Source: Methylococcales bacterium
Lineage (GTDB): Bacteria; Pseudomonadota; Gammaproteobacteria; Methylococcales; Methylomonadaceae
Length of the DNA: 64,000 nt
Direction of reading: 5' to 3'
NCBI GenBank assembly: GCA_028712795.1
Contig: JAQTPT010000002.1
Coordinates: 156,137-220,136 of the forward strand
This document shows positions 7,937-19,753 of the stretch, one piece after another. Position 1 is the first letter of the stretch, and the number at the start of each line of letters is the position of its first letter. Both the position numbers and the translations under genes were made by a program. The notes beneath the pieces were generated by a model, which was not told where the DNA came from, ran no database searches, and saw nothing but the letters and a program-made list of their open reading frames with translations.

Positions 7937-9334
7937 CTACTCTTTCTTCGGTTTTGCTCGCTTCGCCAAACGTAGACGCTTTTGTACTTCCCAATCGGTG
8001 AGCTTCTTTTTTTTCCCGTGAAAGGGATTGACGGGGGACTTAAACTCCAGGTGTATCGGCGTTCCCGATAGCTTGAGCTTTTCACGGAAATAATTCATTA
8101 AATAACGCTTGTATGACGTTGGCAAGGCATCCGTTTGAACGCCATGAATCACCACTATAGGCGGATTCCGGCCGCCCTGATGCGCATATTTCAGTTTGAT
8201 GCGCCGCGTGTTCACTATCGGTGGCTGATGCGCTACTGTCGCCTCTTTCAGAATCCGTGTCAACACCGGGGTTGACATATCAAGCATGGCTGAGTCATAT
8301 AATTTGGATACGACATCGAATAATTTACCAACACCACTGCCATGCAGCGCCGAAATGGGATGTTTTTCAGCGAAATCAAGAAAGGTCAGCTTTACATCAA
8401 GCTGCCGCTTGATGGTGTCTTTTTGCTCCGTGCTTATGCCGTCCCATTTGTTGAGGCCGATTATCAACGCCCTCCCCGCTTCCAACACCAGGCCTAACAG
8501 ATGGGCATCCTGATCCGTTACGCCTTCGCGGGCATCAACCAAATAAATGACGACATTTGATTTTTCAATCGCTTGCAACGTTTTAACGACACTGAATTTT
8601 TCAATGGTCTCCGAAACTCTTGAGCGTCTGCGCATGCCCGCCGTATCAATCAGCGTAAACTGCTTGCCATTGCGTTCAAAAGGAATATAGATGCTGTCGC
8701 GTGTAGTGCCTGGCTCATCAAACACAATAACTCTTTCTTCGCCTAGCAGCCGGTTAACGAGAGTCGATTTACCGACGTTAGGCCGGCCGACTACTGCTAT
8801 CGCTATGCCTTTGCTGCTGTCATCAATGGCTTCTTCAGTCTCGGGAGGCAAAAGCTGGCCGACCCGTTGCAGCAATTCAGGTATGCCCCTGCCATGCGAG
8901 GCCGCAATCTGCACGGGCTCGCCCAAGGCCAGCGAATAGAAGTCTGAAGCCGCCAGGGTGGCGTCAATGCCATCAACCTTGTTGGTCACCAATAGTATGG
9001 GTTTATCCAATTTCCTGAGAGAATCGGCAATGACTTTATCTGAAGCGCTTAAGCCTTCGCGCGCGTCAACCATAAACAACACAAGGTCTGCTTCTTCCAA
9101 AGCAATTTGCACCTGCTTCCGGGCAAAACTTTCTATGCCTTCGGCATCATCAGCTATGCCGCCGGTATCGACAACCAGGCAAGCACGATCGCCATGCTTA
9201 ACCCGGCCATACTGCCGGTCTCTGGTTAAGCCGGGAAAATCGGCGACCAGGGCTTCCCTGCTCCGGGTCAAATAATTAAATAAAGTTGATTTGCCAACAT
9301 TGGGGCGCCCTACCAGGGCTATTACAGGTAACAT
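7937..9334 (-). CDS. der: Ribosome-assembly GTPase Der (EngA)
   Basis: Essential double-GTPase that acts in maturation of the 50S subunit. The 465 residues contain two GTPase domains, each with a P-loop GRPNVGKST (the first at residues 9-17, the second near 183), DTGG and DTAGM switch motifs, and NKVDG/NKWDG specificity motifs, then a KH-like C-terminal domain ending in a lysine/arginine-rich tail. The gene is four bases downstream of bamB. Its stop codon directly abuts the heptamer array on its 3' side. Confidence 0.97.
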   Translation of the reverse strand: MLPVIALVGRPNVGKSTLFNYLTRSREALVADFPGLTRDRQYGRVKHGDRACLVVDTGGIADDAEGIESFARKQVQIALEEADLVLFMVDAREGLSASDKVIADSLRKLDKPILLVTNKVDGIDATLAASDFYSLALGEPVQIAASHGRGIPELLQRVGQLLPPETEEAIDDSSKGIAIAVVGRPNVGKSTLVNRLLGEERVIVFDEPGTTRDSIYIPFERNGKQFTLIDTAGMRRRSRVSETIEKFSVVKTLQAIEKSNVVIYLVDAREGVTDQDAHLLGLVLEAGRALIIGLNKWDGISTEQKDTIKRQLDVKLTFLDFAEKHPISALHGSGVGKLFDVVSKLYDSAMLDMSTPVLTRILKEATVAHQPPIVNTRRIKLKYAHQGGRNPPIVVIHGVQTDALPTSYKRYLMNYFREKLKLSGTPIHLEFKSPVNPFHGKKKKLTDWEVQKRLRLAKRAKPKKE

Positions 9335-9338
9335 AGTG

Positions 9339-10532
9339 TTAAGGCAACCGGGTTTTTAATGCAGTAAGAGTGCCGTCATTTGCATAAACATAAACGGTAT
9401 CATCCACCACGACAGGCTTGGCATCTATTTCGCTTTTCGCGACTTTTATACGGCCCAGCTGTCTTCCGTCACTCGTGGACAGCCAATGCACGTAACCTTC
9501 AAAATCGCCCACCACAACATAGCTTTCATAGACTGCCGGAGCTGTCAGTTTTCTTTGATGCAATTCTTTTTGTTTCCATAATGAAGCGCCAGTGCGCTGA
9601 TCCAACTGCCATACATCATCGCTCGAATCCGACAAATAGAGATTCCGGAAATCATGGCTCAAGCCTGTATAGGAAGAAATGGCTTCGTTGCGCCACAACA
9701 CATCGCCATCCAGTTCCGATACGGCGGCAGCGCCGCCACGATAACTGGCGATGTATATCACGCCCCCCACTTCTATCGGATCAACATCAAGATCCACAAG
9801 CCTTTCAACTTCAGAACGCCCTTTAGGAATGGCGACGCTGGTTTCCCAAACGTACTTGCCATCCGATAAACGCAAGGCCATTAATTTGCCATTATCGTAG
9901 CCCTCGATCACATTCTCCCCAATAACAAGTGGCGCTCCGATCCCACGCACGCTTAAAGCAGGCGCGTTATGTTCATAATTCCACAGTTTTACGCCAGTCT
10001 TTTCATTGAGGGCGATCATTTCGCCGTCGGTGGTGCGAACGACCACGATGCCGTTAGCAATTACCGGTACAGAAAGCACTTCACTGGAGACCGGCGACCT
10101 CCAAAGCAGCTCGCCATTTTCACTATTTAAGGCAACGACTTCTCCATCGCTGGATCCCAGAATAACGGTTCCAACGCCCAAACCCGGCCCGGCTGAAAAA
10201 TGAACGTCCGTCTCTGCTTCCCAAATCAGACGTCCCGTATTTAAATCTCTTGCCTCAACCAATCCTTCCCTATCCGCCGCAAGTATTTTACCAAAGCCAA
10301 TGGCGGGGACGAGTTTTAAGGTCTGTTCATCCGAACCTACGCCGACTGATTCCTGCCAGAGTTGTTCGATTTTTATTTCAGGGGTATATTCAAGCAAAAG
10401 GGCTGGAGGATCGGAATTATCCTCGCCGCCATGAAAATAATCAGAAATACCTGACATACCTTCACTAAGTCCGTCAAATACAGAGCAACCTGCCAAAGCA
10501 AAAAAAAGCAAAAAAAGCGTAATCAGGCGCAT
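9339..10532 (-). CDS. bamB: Outer-membrane assembly lipoprotein BamB
   Basis: A 397-residue lipoprotein of the BAM complex, which inserts beta-barrel proteins into the outer membrane. The signal peptide ends in lipobox LAGC (Cys16). The rest is an eight-bladed PQQ-like beta-propeller with repeated GxLxW blade motifs such as [27 protein letters not shown] and [12 protein letters not shown]. It overlaps or touches the stop of the upstream yfgM gene and precedes der, the conserved gammaproteobacterial order. Confidence 0.96.
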   Translation of the reverse strand: MRLITLFLLFFALAGCSVFDGLSEGMSGISDYFHGGEDNSDPPALLLEYTPEIKIEQLWQESVGVGSDEQTLKLVPAIGFGKILAADREGLVEARDLNTGRLIWEAETDVHFSAGPGLGVGTVILGSSDGEVVALNSENGELLWRSPVSSEVLSVPVIANGIVVVRTTDGEMIALNEKTGVKLWNYEHNAPALSVRGIGAPLVIGENVIEGYDNGKLMALRLSDGKYVWETSVAIPKGRSEVERLVDLDVDPIEVGGVIYIASYRGGAAAVSELDGDVLWRNEAISSYTGLSHDFRNLYLSDSSDDVWQLDQRTGASLWKQKELHQRKLTAPAVYESYVVVGDFEGYVHWLSTSDGRQLGRIKVAKSEIDAKPVVVDDTVYVYANDGTLTALKTRLP

Positions 10533-11194
10533 TATTTTCCTGGCTCGGCATTTTGAATCCCTACCTTTTCCGGAGCGGTCAAATCATCAATTTTTAATTG
10601 CAATAACGGTGACCTATAACCATTTTCCAGCGCTTTTTGATAAGACGTCCTCGCTTGATCCAGGCGGTCCAGGGCAACATACAAATCACCGACCAGCTCA
10701 TCATAGTTACCCGAAAAACTGGTTGACGTGGCCGGATCGACATCATTAATCAACTGTAAGCCCTGTTCGTATTCGCCGCTAGCCAGCATTAAACGGACTT
10801 GCCTGATCTTGGCGATGTTGCTCAATTCTTTATTTGATCCCGCCGCAACACCCTTCAGAATCGCTTTTGCTTTAGCTGGATCACCTTGCTGAACTTTTAT
10901 TTTTGCCAATAAGAGGCCGCTGTAGGCTGCATATTCTGTCTTGGGATATTGCTGTTGTATGCGCTCAGCCAGTTTTTCCGCGCTGTCCTTCTTGTCTGCC
11001 GCGACCGCCTGGATTAATTGACCATACAGAGCTGATGCTTGCCCTGCCTGTTCCTTCTTGTGATTCTGCCAGAAATTCCAGCCCAGAATGATAGCAATGC
11101 CAACAACCAACCCTATAATTGTCGATTGTCCATTTTCTTTCCACCATCTTTTTACTGCTTCTAGCTGTTCTTCTTCTGTTTCGTAAATTTCCAC
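10532..11194 (-). CDS. yfgM: YfgM-family TPR membrane protein
   Basis: A 220-residue protein with a short cytoplasmic N-terminus rich in Glu, one transmembrane segment (about 23-42, STIIGLVVGIAIILGW) and a periplasmic TPR-like domain. YfgM is an ancillary subunit of the SecYEG translocon that works with the chaperone PpiD. Its place between hisS and bamB is the family's usual one. The stop codon overlaps the bamB start region. Confidence 0.92.
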   Translation of the reverse strand: MEIYETEEEQLEAVKRWWKENGQSTIIGLVVGIAIILGWNFWQNHKKEQAGQASALYGQLIQAVAADKKDSAEKLAERIQQQYPKTEYAAYSGLLLAKIKVQQGDPAKAKAILKGVAAGSNKELSNIAKIRQVRLMLASGEYEQGLQLINDVDPATSTSFSGNYDELVGDLYVALDRLDQARTSYQKALENGYRSPLLQLKIDDLTAPEKVGIQNAEPGK

Positions 11195-11214
11195 TGGCTT
11201 TCTCTTGTTTGTAT

Positions 11215-11340
11215 TTTAAAAATAGCTTGCAGGCTGGGTTAGCTATAACGCAACCCAACGTTGGCCGCTTTGCTGTGCCGGGCGGTTATCGCCCAGCCAA
11301 ACCCCTGCGGTTACGCTCCGTTAACCCGGCCTTCACAAAT
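11215..11340. repeat. Dispersed intergenic repeat between yfgM and hisS
   Basis: The gap holds GGGTTAGCTATAACGCAACCC and CAGCCAAACCCCTGCGGTTACG-like segments typical of dispersed GTTAACGGAGCGTAACC repeats in Proteobacteria. The hisS stop codon (11311) and its last few codons lie inside this block. Confidence 0.4.
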
Positions 11341-12609
11341 ATATAACGCTTGCAAAAAAGCAATTGTTTGAGTTGTGGATAGCGTTTGCTGCTCCTGCTC
11401 CTTACGCAACGATTTAACGCTGACCTCGCCTCGGCTAACCTCGTCATCACCCAAAATAATGGCATATTCCGCACCCGATTTGTCTGCTTTTTTAAACTGG
11501 CTTTTAAAGCTGCCGCCACCGCAATTCACTTGCAGCTTCAGTCCCGGCACTTCATCCCTGACAGTTTCAGCAAAAAGCAAGCCTTCCCGTTCGGCAATTT
11601 CGCCGACACGGATCATGAACACATCAACAGCCCTTGCAACTGGAACATTGGCCAGGGTTTCCATCAAAGCCAACAGGCGCTCAATACCCATGGCAAAGCC
11701 CACGGCAAAATTGGGCTTGCCCCCCAACTGCTCGATCAAACTGTCATAACGGCCACCCGCGCACACAGTGCCTTGTGAGCCCAATTCGTCAGTAACCCAT
11801 TCAAAGACCGTTTTGCTGTAATAATCCAGGCCACGCACTAATCGTGTGTTGATTTCGTAGCCTATCCCAAGATCATTTAATGTTGCGGTTAAGGTATTAA
11901 AATGCTTCAGGCTGTCATCACCCAAATGGGCCATTAATTCCGGGGCATTCGCCACAACTTGCTGCATTGCCGGGTTTTTGGTGTCCAAAATCCGCAATGG
12001 GTTGGTCTCCAGCCGGCGTAAACTGTCTTCATCCAGCTCTTCCAGATGCTCCTGAAAATAGCCGACTAACGTTTCCCGGTAGGCCAGCCGTTCTTCAATG
12101 GTGCCTAAAGAATTCAGTTGCAAGCGCACTTTATCGCGAATGCCCAACTTTTTCCATAAACGATCCATTATCAGAATCAATTCAGCATCAATATCAGGCC
12201 CGGACATGCCATAGGTTTCAACGCCCAACTGGATAAACTGGCGGTAACGCCCCTTTTGCGGGCGTTCATGGCGATACATGGGGCCGTAATACCACAACCT
12301 GTGAACCTGGTTATGCAAGAGACCATGCTCCAGACAAGCCCGAAGACAGCCTGCCGTCCCTTCGGGACGCAAGGTTAGGGAATCCCCGTTGCGGTCATCA
12401 AAGGTGTACATTTCCTTTTCGACTATATCGGTCACTTCACCAATAGAGCGCTTGAACAGTTCTGTTTTTTCCACAATGGGCAGCCGGATTTCGCTATACC
12501 CATAAGCGCTTAGCACGCCTCTAAGCGTTTGTTCCGCATACTGCCAAAGTGGCGTTTGTCCGGGCAGCACGTCGTGCATCCCGCGAATTGCTTGTATGTT
12601 ATTAGCCAT
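11311..12609 (-). CDS. hisS: Histidyl-tRNA synthetase
   Basis: Class II aminoacyl-tRNA synthetase that charges tRNA-His, 432 residues. Visible motifs are class II motif 2 ([19 protein letters not shown]), the histidine A box [15 protein letters not shown], the B box CAGGRYD, and class II motif 3 ([12 protein letters not shown]). The anticodon-binding domain occupies the last 100 residues. The extreme C-terminus ([10 protein letters not shown]) is encoded by a dispersed repeat rather than by family-conserved sequence. The ispG gene often found upstream in this cluster is absent; pilW is directly upstream. Confidence 0.97.
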   Translation of the reverse strand: MANNIQAIRGMHDVLPGQTPLWQYAEQTLRGVLSAYGYSEIRLPIVEKTELFKRSIGEVTDIVEKEMYTFDDRNGDSLTLRPEGTAGCLRACLEHGLLHNQVHRLWYYGPMYRHERPQKGRYRQFIQLGVETYGMSGPDIDAELILIMDRLWKKLGIRDKVRLQLNSLGTIEERLAYRETLVGYFQEHLEELDEDSLRRLETNPLRILDTKNPAMQQVVANAPELMAHLGDDSLKHFNTLTATLNDLGIGYEINTRLVRGLDYYSKTVFEWVTDELGSQGTVCAGGRYDSLIEQLGGKPNFAVGFAMGIERLLALMETLANVPVARAVDVFMIRVGEIAEREGLLFAETVRDEVPGLKLQVNCGGGSFKSQFKKADKSGAEYAIILGDDEVSRGEVSVKSLRKEQEQQTLSTTQTIAFLQALYICEGRVNGA

Positions 12610-12627
12610 GTTGATCAGAGTGGCCTG

Positions 12628-13395
12628 TTATCGTAAAACAGGCTTGATTTGTTTTGCTTCATCTGAAAGTGGAAACTCTTCCAGTAATAAGTTTTGATAT
12701 TCTTTTGCCAGCGCCGCATTGCCTAAAGCCCGCTCTGTTTGCATGGCATACCATAAAGTGCCTGAGGTATGGGGCGCAACGCTCAGATATCTTTGTAAAT
12801 AGCCCTTTGCCGCCCAATATTCGCCATTTTGATAACTGATTTTTTGCATTTCCAGCAATGCCGGCGCATAAGCAGTGTTCAATATCAGCGCTTGTTTAAA
12901 ATAGGCTTTGGCGCTTTGTTGCTGTTTCATTGCCAGATGACAACGTCCGGCATTGGTTAAAGCCAGCCACTGCCTGTCATTTAACTGAGTCGAAATGGCC
13001 TTGGTCAATAAAGCCATGCCTTCTTCATATTCACCCCGGTCACAGAGAAACCGGCCATAGTTGTTTTGCACGCTCCAATCATCAGGCGAAATATCCAGAG
13101 CCTTTTCATAATTCTCCTTGGCCTGATCATAATCATTTAATTTTTCGTACAAAAAAGCAAATGCATTAAGAACCTGAGGATTATTGGGCTCTTTTTTTTG
13201 CGCCCGTTGTAAATTCTCTTTCGCCACTTCCAGCTTGCCCAGATCCATGTAACGCACCCCCAGCTGTAAATAAACACTGGCAGAGTCATCATTTTTAGTT
13301 ACATTGTCAGTCGATGAAGCGCAAGAAGTTAATACAACAACCAAAAGTAAGGCAGGTAAAAGGCGATCGATTATTTTTGCTGTCTCATGCAGCAC
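12628..13395 (-). CDS. pilW: Type IV pilus biogenesis TPR lipoprotein PilW/PilF
   Basis: The 255 residues start with a lipoprotein signal (lipobox LTSC at about Cys25) and continue with about six TPR units, including [20 protein letters not shown] and [20 protein letters not shown]. In Pseudomonas (PilF) and Neisseria (PilW) this outer-membrane lipoprotein is the pilotin that localises and multimerises the PilQ secretin. The start overlaps the end of rlmN by 11 bases, as in many Gammaproteobacteria, so the two are translationally linked. Confidence 0.93.
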   Translation of the reverse strand: MLHETAKIIDRLLPALLLVVVLTSCASSTDNVTKNDDSASVYLQLGVRYMDLGKLEVAKENLQRAQKKEPNNPQVLNAFAFLYEKLNDYDQAKENYEKALDISPDDWSVQNNYGRFLCDRGEYEEGMALLTKAISTQLNDRQWLALTNAGRCHLAMKQQQSAKAYFKQALILNTAYAPALLEMQKISYQNGEYWAAKGYLQRYLSVAPHTSGTLWYAMQTERALGNAALAKEYQNLLLEEFPLSDEAKQIKPVLR

Positions 13396-14512
13396 GCTCT
13401 GAACCTACTGCCTTAAGCTTAAGATGTCTGCGGCTTTTATCCTCCACCTGTCCGACCAATTGACCGCAAGCCGCGTCAATATCCTCGCCGCGCGTCTTTC
13501 TGACCGTAGTGACTATGCCGGCATCGTTTAAAACAGTTTTGAACCGGTTAATGGTTTCTCTGCTGGAGCACCGGTAAGCGTTATTTGGAAACGGGTTAAA
13601 GGGTATTAAATTAAGTTTTGACGGAACCGTTTTTAATAACTTAATAAGTCCACGGGCATCCTGCATGGAGTCATTAATGCCATCCAGCATCACGTATTCA
13701 AAGGTAATGGTGCGCCGGGGCGCAATCTTTGCGTTATCCCTGCATGCATCCATTAACTCCTTCAAGGGGTATTTTTTATTAATCGGTACCAGTTCGTCCC
13801 TCAGTTCATCTGTCACGGCATGTAATGATACGGCAAGGCTTACATCGCACACCTGGGTCAACCGATACATGGCCGGCACAACACCCGAAGTGCTGATAGT
13901 CACCCGGCGCTTGGAAAGCCCAAAGGTAAAATCATCCATCATCAGGTTCATGGCGGCGACCACATTATCAAAATTAAGCAAGGGTTCGCCCATGCCCATC
14001 ATGACCACGTTGGTGATTTTTTTTGTTACCCCCAAGCGTTTTTGCGCAACAATGACTTGACCAATAATCTCAGCCGTCGTCAGATTACGATTGAAACCTT
14101 GCTGGGCAGTGGAACAAAAGGTACAGGCTAGCGCGCAACCAATTTGCGATGAAACGCATAAGGTGCCGCGCCCTTCTTCAGGGATAAAAACCGTTTCGAC
14201 CCGATTGCCGCAACGGGTTTGCAATGCCCATTTGCGGGTGCCATCGCTGGCGATTTGTTCAACCGCAATCTCGGGAGTCGCCAGATAGCAATTTTCATTG
14301 AGCCAGGCGCGCAACGGCTTGCTTAAATTGGTCATCAGGTCGAAATCTTCCACCCCTTCCTGATAAATCCATTTAAGCAATTGAGTTGCCCGAAAAGGTT
14401 TTTCGCCTAATTCGACAAAAAAGGCCGCAAGACCTTTTCTGTCGTAATCGAGCAAATTAAACCGTTTAGGATTAACCGGCTTAAAATTAACGAGTTCTGG
14501 CACAGATTTCAT
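13385..14512 (-). CDS. rlmN: 23S rRNA/tRNA adenine-C2 methyltransferase RlmN
   Basis: Radical SAM enzyme that methylates C2 of A2503 in 23S rRNA and A37 in some tRNAs. The CxxxCxxC cluster motif is CALACTFC; the mono-methylated cysteine is in [11 protein letters not shown] near the C-terminus. The frame is open to 14599, but those codons lie inside ndk; the start [12 protein letters not shown] at 14512 gives 375 residues, the usual length, and overlaps the ndk 3' end by 26 bases. It is followed by pilW. Confidence 0.95.
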   Translation of the reverse strand: MKSVPELVNFKPVNPKRFNLLDYDRKGLAAFFVELGEKPFRATQLLKWIYQEGVEDFDLMTNLSKPLRAWLNENCYLATPEIAVEQIASDGTRKWALQTRCGNRVETVFIPEEGRGTLCVSSQIGCALACTFCSTAQQGFNRNLTTAEIIGQVIVAQKRLGVTKKITNVVMMGMGEPLLNFDNVVAAMNLMMDDFTFGLSKRRVTISTSGVVPAMYRLTQVCDVSLAVSLHAVTDELRDELVPINKKYPLKELMDACRDNAKIAPRRTITFEYVMLDGINDSMQDARGLIKLLKTVPSKLNLIPFNPFPNNAYRCSSRETINRFKTVLNDAGIVTTVRKTRGEDIDAACGQLVGQVEDKSRRHLKLKAVGSERAA

Positions 14513-14918
14513 TATCCGGGAAAAAGTAAGCGATTTCTCTTTTAGCGGTTTCGACAGCATCTGATCCATGGACTGCATTTTCATCAATGCTGGCAGCAAA
14601 ATCAGCGCGGATGGTTCCGGCAGCCGCTTCTTTTGGATTGGTAGCGCCCATTATTTCGCGATGCTTGAGAACGGCATTTTCACCTTCCAATACCTGCATG
14701 ATCACAGGGCCTGAAATCATAAATGACACCAGATCCTTAAAAAAACCGCGCTCACTGTGTTCCGCGTAAAAACCTTCAGCTTGTGCTTGAGTCAAGTGCA
14801 GCATTTTAGCGGCGACAATTTTCAAACCGTTTTTTTCAAATCGGCTGTAAATTTCACCGATAACGTTTTTAGCGACAGCATCAGGTTTAATAATTGAGAA
14901 AGTGCGTTCTATTGCCAT
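14487..14918 (-). CDS. ndk: Nucleoside diphosphate kinase
   Basis: Transfers the gamma-phosphate between nucleoside triphosphates and diphosphates through a phosphohistidine. The 143 residues show the N-terminal signature [12 protein letters not shown] and the active-site block [12 protein letters not shown], with the catalytic histidine in NAVHGSD, and the usual C-terminus FFPDNEIC. The tail overlaps the 5' end of rlmN. The preceding intergenic region to secF is 103 bases and AT-rich, so ndk probably has its own promoter. Confidence 0.97.
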   Translation of the reverse strand: MAIERTFSIIKPDAVAKNVIGEIYSRFEKNGLKIVAAKMLHLTQAQAEGFYAEHSERGFFKDLVSFMISGPVIMQVLEGENAVLKHREIMGATNPKEAAAGTIRADFAASIDENAVHGSDAVETAKREIAYFFPDNEICARTR

Positions 14919-15021
14919 TATGTTTTAAAACTCCAAAGTAACATTAACTAAAAATAAAATATTTAACAGGGTAATTATAACCGATCAACCAGGTTTTGTA
15001 GACAAACGGCAAGTCTGGCAT

Positions 15022-15948
15022 CTAGGGCCTGCGATCAATATCAGCGCCTTCTTTGACCGGTATCATCAAGTCTTCCGGACTAACACCCAAGATTAACGCC
15101 ATTGGGCTGGCAATAAAGATGGACGAATAGGTCCCAAAAAAAACGCCAAACAGCAGCACGATCGAAAAATTATGTATCACCTCGCCGCCCAGGAAAAACA
15201 GGGAAACCAGCACCAGAATCACTGTCAACGAGGTCATGATGGTTCGGCTTAAGGTGACATTGACCGAAATATTCATAATTTCTTCGGTCGACTTATTTCT
15301 CATTAGCCGGAAATTTTCGCGGATACGGTCATACACCACAATGGTGTCATTCAAGGAATAGCCAATCAGCGCAAGGACCGCTGCCAATACTGTCAAATCA
15401 AATTCCAGACCCAGAATCGAGAAAAAGCCCAAGGTCACAACCACGTCATGGATTGTCGCTATGACGGCCCCGGTTGAGAACTTCCACTCAAAACGCCAGG
15501 CTATATAAATCAAAATACCTATCGTTGAATACAACAAAGCCAAAAATCCATCCTCAGCCAGGTCGTCGCCGACCTGGGGGCCGACAAATTCAACTCGCCG
15601 CACACTGGCGGGTTCTGCCGTGGTTTTGTTAATGGCCTCCAGCACCTTTGAACTTAAATCGGCGCTACTCACGCCTTCATGAAGTTTCAAACGGATAAGG
15701 ACATCTTTTGCCGTGCCGAAATTCTGCACCGTGGCATCGCCAAAACCCGCTTCATCAAGCGTTTTACGCAACACTGTCAAGTCAGCCGGTTTTTGATAGC
15801 CGATTTCAATCAGTGTTCCGCCGGTAAAATCAATGCCCATCTGCAAGCCGCGCACAGCGAGCGATCCTATCGAAATAAGCATCAGCACGCCGGAAAATAT
15901 CAGCGCTTTATTCCGGTTACCTATAAAATTTATATTTGTTGTCTTCAT
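15022..15948 (-). CDS. secF: Protein translocase subunit SecF
   Basis: Membrane subunit of the SecDF complex, which uses the proton gradient to pull proteins across the inner membrane after SecA-driven translocation. The 308 residues have the N-terminal segment with GIDFTGGTLIEI, a periplasmic domain, and five further membrane segments with the conserved DTIVVYDRIRENFR motif. It is downstream of secD; a perfect palindrome (15966-16046) has been inserted in the gap between them. Confidence 0.97.
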   Translation of the reverse strand: MKTTNINFIGNRNKALIFSGVLMLISIGSLAVRGLQMGIDFTGGTLIEIGYQKPADLTVLRKTLDEAGFGDATVQNFGTAKDVLIRLKLHEGVSSADLSSKVLEAINKTTAEPASVRRVEFVGPQVGDDLAEDGFLALLYSTIGILIYIAWRFEWKFSTGAVIATIHDVVVTLGFFSILGLEFDLTVLAAVLALIGYSLNDTIVVYDRIRENFRLMRNKSTEEIMNISVNVTLSRTIMTSLTVILVLVSLFFLGGEVIHNFSIVLLFGVFFGTYSSIFIASPMALILGVSPEDLMIPVKEGADIDRRP

Positions 15949-15965
15949 ATTTTATTCTTCTTAAG

Positions 15966-16046
15966 GTAGGGGCAATCCTTTACGGTTGCCCTTGTGTTGC
16001 ACGTAGGTTGCTTGAATCAAGGGCAACCGTAAAGGATTGCCCCTAC
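15966..16046. repeat. Perfect 29-bp inverted repeat between secD and secF
   Basis: Arms at 15966-15994 and 16018-16046 are exact reverse complements; the core of the arm reads GCAATCCTTTACGGTTGCCC. The 23-base loop is unrelated sequence. Perfect arms imply recent insertion or maintenance of a palindromic element inside an operon. It would form a very stable hairpin in the secD-secF transcript. Confidence 0.95.
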
Positions 16047-16052
16047 ACAAAT

Positions 16053-17900
16053 TTAAATGGATAATTTCTCAACCCTACGGTTACCGTAGACCCAATTTAT
16101 AACCATCCGCGTGCCGGTGATTGCCGTAAACATCGACGACAAAATACCAATAATCAGCGTCACCGCAAAACCTTTAACAGAACCTGTGCCATAAGCAAAT
16201 AACACCACAGCCACCACAAGGTTGGTAAAGTGGGAATCAAGGATGGTTGCAAAGGCTTTATCATAACCAATAAATATGGCGGATTGCGGCGTATTGCCAT
16301 TCCGAAGCTCTTCTTTAATACGCTCGAAGATCAACACGTTCGCATCAACCGACATGCCCACGGTCAGAATAATCCCGGCAATGCCCGGCAATGTCAGCGT
16401 TGCCTGCAACATCGATAATATCGCCACGACAATAACCACGTTAAACGCCAGCGCAAAGTTGGCGATCATGCCAAAAAGCTTATAGTAAACCGCCATAAAC
16501 AGTACAACTAAAGCAAAGCCCACCACAAACGACAACATGCCTTTGTCGATATTGTCCTGTCCAAGACTTGGCCCTACAGTACGTTCTTCAACAATATCAA
16601 CTGGCGCCGCCAACGCGCCCGCCCTTAACAACAGCGCAAGATTCCGTGCTTCCTGGGGGCTATCCAAACCGGTGGTTTGAAAGCGTTTACTGAATACGCC
16701 CTGGATAGTGGCCACATTGATGACTTTTTCAACCTTTTCTTTATGGCGCACTTTTTGGCCATTGATCAGCTTTGTGTTCACTTTATATTCGATAAACACT
16801 ACCGCCATGGGCTTGCCAACGTTAGCCTGGGTCAATTTACCCATTTTGGCTGCACCAACACCATTTAATGAAATATTTACCGAAGGCCTGCCGTCCTGAT
16901 CAACGCCGGAAGAAGCATCAACAATTTGGTCGCCCGTCACAATGACGCGCCGGTCCAGCAATATAGGGTTACCGTTCTTTTCATAATACAACCGGCTGCC
17001 AACGGGAACGTGTCCGGCAACCGCTTGCTGCACATCATGCTCAACATCAACCAGACGGTACTCCAGGGTAGCCGTAGTGCCCAAAATCTCCTTGGCGCGC
17101 GTCGTGTCTTGAACGCCAGGCAATTGAACCACGATACGGTTTTCACCTTGCTGCTGGATAACCGGTTCGGCAACCCCTAATTCATTGACCCGGTTACGCA
17201 AAGTCGTCATATTTTGCGCCACCGCAAATTTTTTGATTTCGCGCACTTCTTTTTCAGACATCTTTAGCCAAACCTGATCCTGGGCTTCCGGCTCGGTAAT
17301 ATCCAGGGTGCGAAAATCTTTATCCAGAAGCGCCAATAGCGCGGGCTTATCCTCAGCCGACTTCAGGGTCACTTTAATAAAACCGCTGTCTTTGGTAACA
17401 GACTGATAACGCATCTTTGCGTTTCTTAAAGCCAGGCGAACATCATCGGTGTAACGGTCTTCAGCTTGCCTGACAGCAGCATCCATATCCACTTCCAACA
17501 GAAAATGCACCCCGCCGCGCAAATCGAGCCCCAAATACATGGCATTAGCGCCTAAAGCACGCAACCAGCCGGGTGTTGTCGGCGCCAGATTTAACGCAAC
17601 CGTATAATTGCTGCCCATTGTGTCCCGCAATAAATCCGCCACTTTAAGCTGATCGTCGGTATTATTAAAACGCGCTAAAATACGCCCGTCTTTAAATTCA
17701 AATGCCTTGACCGCAACACCGGCATTTTTAATTTCAGACTCGACCCGGTTTGCCTGCTCCTGCCCAACAGCGGCGGCCAGGGTCGATGACACCTGAACAG
17801 ATGGATCATCACCGTACAAATTCGGTAACGCATAAATAATCCCGATGCCAAAAACAAGCAGGACTAGTAGATTTTTCCAAAGTGGGAAATGGTTTTGCAT
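16053..17900 (-). CDS. secD: Protein translocase subunit SecD
   Basis: Large subunit of SecDF, 615 residues. It has an N-terminal membrane segment (LLVLLVFGIGIIYALP), the large periplasmic P1 domain with LDLRGGVHFLLEVDMD at its start, and a C-terminal RND-like block of five membrane segments with SVDANVLIFERIKEELR. The length matches E. coli SecD. It lies between yajC and secF in the conserved order, although 142 bases of repeat-like sequence separate it from yajC. Confidence 0.97.
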   Translation of the reverse strand: MQNHFPLWKNLLVLLVFGIGIIYALPNLYGDDPSVQVSSTLAAAVGQEQANRVESEIKNAGVAVKAFEFKDGRILARFNNTDDQLKVADLLRDTMGSNYTVALNLAPTTPGWLRALGANAMYLGLDLRGGVHFLLEVDMDAAVRQAEDRYTDDVRLALRNAKMRYQSVTKDSGFIKVTLKSAEDKPALLALLDKDFRTLDITEPEAQDQVWLKMSEKEVREIKKFAVAQNMTTLRNRVNELGVAEPVIQQQGENRIVVQLPGVQDTTRAKEILGTTATLEYRLVDVEHDVQQAVAGHVPVGSRLYYEKNGNPILLDRRVIVTGDQIVDASSGVDQDGRPSVNISLNGVGAAKMGKLTQANVGKPMAVVFIEYKVNTKLINGQKVRHKEKVEKVINVATIQGVFSKRFQTTGLDSPQEARNLALLLRAGALAAPVDIVEERTVGPSLGQDNIDKGMLSFVVGFALVVLFMAVYYKLFGMIANFALAFNVVIVVAILSMLQATLTLPGIAGIILTVGMSVDANVLIFERIKEELRNGNTPQSAIFIGYDKAFATILDSHFTNLVVAVVLFAYGTGSVKGFAVTLIIGILSSMFTAITGTRMVINWVYGNRRVEKLSI

Positions 17901-17929
17901 GTGTTATTCCAATAATTGAAGCATGTCGC

Positions 17930-17980
17930 AGGATGGATAGATCATATCGGCCGGTTAGGGCGCGAAGCGGTATCCATCCT
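17930..17980. repeat. Inverted repeat between yajC and secD
   Basis: AGGATGGATA at 17930-17939 pairs exactly with TATCCATCCT at 17971-17980. A second imperfect hairpin (GGTGGGT pairing with AGCCACC) follows up to about 18035. The whole secD-yajC spacer is non-coding and differs from the palindrome in the secD-secF spacer. Confidence 0.5.
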
Positions 17981-18042
17981 TTCGATATTTCCTGATTTGC
18001 GGTGGGTCTCACTTCGTTCTAGCCACCCTACGCACTATGACA

Positions 18043-18402
18043 TTAAACTTTAACTGCTTTTTTAGTGACTGCTTTAAAAGTCCCTTTTGGCATCATGCTT
18101 TCAATGCTCTGGCGCTGCACTTGAATGAAGGTATTGTCGCAAATTTCAAGTTTGACAAAGTTATCATCAAGATCGACCACCTTACCTAAAATCCCTCCTG
18201 ATGTCACGACTTCAGCGCCTTTAGTCATCAAGGCAATCATTTGTTTCTTTTCCTTGGCCCGCTTGGCTTGGGGACGCAAAAACAAAAAGTAAAAAAACAC
18301 CAGAATACCCAGCGGGAAAAGCATACCTTCAATGCCCGGTTGCGTAGCAGCGGGAGCTGCCGCTAAAGCGTCAGAGATAAAAAAACTCATGATTAACCTC
18401 AA
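18043..18402 (-). CDS. yajC: Preprotein translocase subunit YajC
   Basis: Small accessory subunit that joins SecDF to SecYEG. The 119 residues have one membrane segment (LFPLGILVFFYFLFLRPQ, about residues 28-45) followed by the conserved cytoplasmic block RPQAKRAKEKKQMIALMTKG and then GAEVVTSGGILGKV. The N-terminal 20 residues are Ala-rich as in the family. Lies between tgt and secD. Confidence 0.96.
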   Translation of the reverse strand: MRLIMSFFISDALAAAPAATQPGIEGMLFPLGILVFFYFLFLRPQAKRAKEKKQMIALMTKGAEVVTSGGILGKVVDLDDNFVKLEICDNTFIQVQRQSIESMMPKGTFKAVTKKAVKV

Positions 18403-18430
18403 TTGTTATAGTTATTAAAAAATCCCTTCA

Positions 18431-19567
<1,137 letters not shown>

Positions 19568-19753
19568 TTAAGGAGGCAGATTATCCAGCCTTTTTAGTCT
19601 TTAGTGCAATAAGCCATTAAACGTTTGCATCCCTGGTTTTGTAAATGATTTTTACCCATCAGCATAAAAACATACTCCAACCAAGAGTTTGAAATAGTTT
19701 AATTACCCAGGGTACTTCTAAATACAGATTTTAAAAATTATTTGAGGTGAAGT

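Noticed and set aside
7834..8085. Minus-strand open frame through the heptamer array
   Set aside because: The frame is open only because the heptamer unit has no stop in these frames; it overlaps der and encodes a low-complexity repeat of KVQGTRY.
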